Below are positions 61,932-64,000 of a stretch of 64,000 nucleotides of DNA, piece by piece. Location of the stretch: NCBI RefSeq assembly GCF_000146165.2, contig NC_004347.2, forward strand, positions 1,550,001 to 1,614,000, in the 5' to 3' direction. Source of the stretch: Shewanella oneidensis MR-1 (GTDB lineage: Bacteria > Pseudomonadota > Gammaproteobacteria > Enterobacterales > Shewanellaceae). The notes under the pieces were generated by a model. That model saw only the letters and a program-made list of their open reading frames with translations, was not told where the DNA came from and did no database searches. Both the position numbers and the translations under genes were made by a program. Each line of letters begins with the position of its first letter. Within the stretch, counting starts at the first letter, position 1.

Positions 61932-62939
61932 TCACAGACGGTCAAGCACCGCTTGTGTGAAGTCAGTTGTGCCGTGGGTGCCGCCTAAATCGCGAGTCGT
62001 ACGGTCGCCTTCTTCAATCACAGCAGATACCGCTTTACGGATCGGAGCCGCTTTATCGGCCATACCTAAGTATTCCAGCATTTGGATAGAGGCCAAGATC
62101 ACTGAGGTTGGGTTCGCGAGGTTTTTACCTGCGATATCTGGCGCGCTGCCGTGAACCGCTTCGAAAATCGCTGCATCACGGCCAATGTTGGCGCCTGGTG
62201 CCATACCTAAACCACCGACTAAACCCGCACACAGATCCGACAGAATGTCACCAAACAGGTTAGTGGTCACGATCACATCAAAGTTTTCTGGGTTCATTAC
62301 TAACTTCATGCAAGTCGCATCGACGATCATTTCTTCGGTTTTGATATCTGGATAGCGTAGGCTTACTTCACGAGCTACTTTCAGGAACAGACCTGAAGTT
62401 GACTTCATGATGTTTGCCTTGTGCACGATAGTGACTTTCTTGCGGCTTTCTTTACGGGCCAGTTCGTAGGCAAAGGTCGCGATTTGTTCGGCACCTTGGC
62501 GAGTGACAATACTGGTGGCTTCAGCTGTGCTACCGTCTTCTGACACTTTTTGACCGTGGCCTGAATACATACCTTCGGTGTTTTCACGCACTGTGATGAT
62601 ATCAATGTTTTCATAACGGGCTTGGGTGCCTTTGAAAGACAACACTGGGCGCACGTTCGCGTACAGGCCGAATTTTTTACGTAATGTCACGTTGATAGAG
62701 GTAAAGCCTTCACCCACTGGTGTAGTCAGCGGGCCTTTCAGAGTGATGCGGTTTTTTTCAATCAGTTCTAAAGTACGCTGCGGAAGTAACTCGCCTTGTT
62801 TTTCGAGTGCTGCTAAACCAGCATCGGCAAATTCATATTCAAAATCACAACCTGCTTTATCAAGAATTTTTAAGGCTGAATCAATAATACTTGGGCCAAT
62901 TCCATCACCTGGAATTACGGTTATCGTTCTTTTTGACAT
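61932..62939 (-). CDS. NAD-dependent isocitrate dehydrogenase
   Basis: Oxidatively decarboxylates isocitrate to 2-oxoglutarate. It is 335 residues, the short IDH/IMDH type. Landmarks: TVIPGDGIGPSIIDSALKIL at the N-terminus, VRENTEGMYSGHG, KANIMKSTSGLFLKV (catalytic Lys), MKLVMNPENFDVIVTTNLFG and NLFGDILSDLCAGLVGGLG. The C-terminal HGSAPDIAGKNLANPTSVIL region has the DIAGK...NP pattern typical of NAD-preferring members, not the NADP-specific Lys/Tyr pair. It competes with isocitrate lyase (1063) for substrate. A 3-isopropylmalate dehydrogenase role is less likely. Confidence 0.88.
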   Translation of the reverse strand: MSKRTITVIPGDGIGPSIIDSALKILDKAGCDFEYEFADAGLAALEKQGELLPQRTLELIEKNRITLKGPLTTPVGEGFTSINVTLRKKFGLYANVRPVLSFKGTQARYENIDIITVRENTEGMYSGHGQKVSEDGSTAEATSIVTRQGAEQIATFAYELARKESRKKVTIVHKANIMKSTSGLFLKVAREVSLRYPDIKTEEMIVDATCMKLVMNPENFDVIVTTNLFGDILSDLCAGLVGGLGMAPGANIGRDAAIFEAVHGSAPDIAGKNLANPTSVILASIQMLEYLGMADKAAPIRKAVSAVIEEGDRTTRDLGGTHGTTDFTQAVLDRL

Positions 62940-63193
62940 GGAGAAGTCCTTCCACGGTTCGTCGTTACTGCAATTGTCCGACCCGGGATCAGCCGGGTAA
63001 CATGACTATGAATTTGGTGTTTTTTCTCACTATTATTTTAACCGTCTTTGGTCAAACTTCACAGGAAATAGTGAGCAATATCACGAATTTTTATTGGGTA
63101 AAACTTGTAAAAATACTGGGTTATAACGATGATGGAGAGTCAATGGTTTAAAAAGTCTACTTTAGTCTAACAACTACATAAAAGAGGAAGACA

Positions 63194-64000
63194 TTGAAGT
63201 TATTACCTATCACATCTCTGGTGCTGTTATCCCTTGGAATACTGCCAGCCGTACAAGCTGAAACCAGTACTAAACCCCTTACCCTTACTGACATAATGCA
63301 TTTTGAGTCCCTCGAAAAGCCTGTTATCGCTGACAATGGTCAAGTGCTGGCTGTCGAGGTGGCACCAGATCGTGGCGATAGCCACGGCTTGATTAAACAT
63401 CTGCAAACAGGAAAAGACTTTCAGATTGAAGGCGGCTCAGACCCTATCGTGAGTAAAACTGGCCGCTATGTCGCGATGGCCGTTAAACCTAGTTTGCTAA
63501 AAGTTGAAACTAGCGATGCTAAGGCAAAGAAAAAACTCAAAGCCGATATGGTGCTGCTTGATACCCAAACTGGCACGCAAACTAAATTTGAACGGGTGAA
63601 AGAATTTGTCTTTAGCGACGATGGCGCGCATTTAGCCATTTGGTTTGAAGCCGACGAAGAGGCCAAGAAAGACGCAAAAGAGAAGAGCGAAGGCGCCGAA
63701 GATAAGCCCAAAGCCGAAAAGGTGAAGGTCGATAAGTTCGATCAAGGTCGTCGTTTTAGTTTAGTGAATTTGTCTTCACCCTCGCAGCGTGTAGATGTGG
63801 AGCATGTGACCGCCTATCACTTCGATAAAGACAGCCGCCGCTTAGCAATTGCAGTCAATGATATCGAGGCAAAGCAACATCAATTGCAGCTGATTGATTT
63901 GAAAAGCTACAAAAAATCAACGGCATTTGAATCCCAAAATCAACAAATTGGTGCGCTAGCACTTTCAAAAAATGGCCGCTGGCTGGCCTTTACTCAAGGT
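63194..64000 (+). CDS. S9-family peptidase (prolyl oligopeptidase type), N-terminal part, runs off the window
   Basis: An exported protein, 269 codons visible and no stop before the window end. The start is a TTG with AGAGGAAG about four bases upstream. The signal peptide MKLLPITSLVLLSLGILPAV ends before QAETST. The following sequence has the beta-propeller-like repeats of S9 peptidases (GQVLAVEVAPDRGDSHGL, GRYVAMAVKP, GAHLAIWFEAD, SRRLAIAVND, GRWLAFTQG). A Lys/Glu-rich insertion lies at ~155-175. The catalytic alpha/beta-hydrolase domain would be beyond the window, so activity cannot be judged. Probably periplasmic. Confidence 0.82.
   Translation, partial: MKLLPITSLVLLSLGILPAVQAETSTKPLTLTDIMHFESLEKPVIADNGQVLAVEVAPDRGDSHGLIKHLQTGKDFQIEGGSDPIVSKTGRYVAMAVKPSLLKVETSDAKAKKKLKADMVLLDTQTGTQTKFERVKEFVFSDDGAHLAIWFEADEEAKKDAKEKSEGAEDKPKAEKVKVDKFDQGRRFSLVNLSSPSQRVDVEHVTAYHFDKDSRRLAIAVNDIEAKQHQLQLIDLKSYKKSTAFESQNQQIGALALSKNGRWLAFTQG

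Overview
The window looks like a chromosomal segment of a Shewanella species (S. oneidensis-like gammaproteobacterium). The evidence is the combination and order of genes: glyoxylate shunt aceB-aceA, iron alcohol dehydrogenase, a complete malQ-glgB-glgX-glgP-glgC-glgA glycogen operon, a lactate block (lldP, Dld-II-type dehydrogenase, lldEFG), nadK/grpE, dxs-ispA-xseB, the sodium-type stator pair pomAB, thiI, gcvA-ygdD-rlmM and an NAD-type isocitrate dehydrogenase. I assign the genus from recalled gene content and protein character, not from a database search. No rRNA, tRNA, CRISPR array or prophage was seen.

Layout. 0-7.4 kb: end of malate synthase, isocitrate lyase, a small thioesterase, a small lipoprotein, an unknown protein, an Fe-alcohol dehydrogenase and a secreted cyclophilin, with two MITE-like repeats between them. 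7.8-23.5 kb: the glycogen operon, preceded by four tandem 11-bp CTG-type repeats resembling PhoB boxes and followed by a GGDEF-EAL cyclic-di-GMP protein. 23.6-33.3 kb: DEAD-box helicase, YeiR-type metal GTPase, periplasmic binding protein, DUF3087-like protein, POT transporter, MATE transporter and a large unknown exported protein. 33.4-40.9 kb: an accessory island, best read as an integron gene-cassette array without an integrase (CALIN). Six attC-like sites separate small unrelated genes, and three transposase units have landed in it (a TnpA-REP/Y1 type, an IS91-family element and an IS3-family element). The IS3 copy splits one cassette gene whose reading frame closes when the IS and one 4-bp target repeat are removed. 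41.2-48.7 kb: lactate oxidation genes on the minus strand. The 733-bp lldP upstream region carries four near-perfect Crp-type palindromes and an Fnr/Crp-like one. 49.5-64 kb: conserved housekeeping and motility genes, including a good sigma-28 promoter before pomAB. An S9-type peptidase runs off the end.

Function. The glycogen genes cover ADP-glucose synthesis (glgC), polymerisation (glgA), branching (glgB), debranching (glgX), phosphorolysis (glgP) and maltodextrin recycling (malQ). The lactate genes cover uptake (lldP), D-lactate oxidation (dld) and L-lactate oxidation (lldEFG). aceA/aceB let two-carbon products be assimilated. Most core intergenic gaps hold strong hairpin terminators, listed individually.
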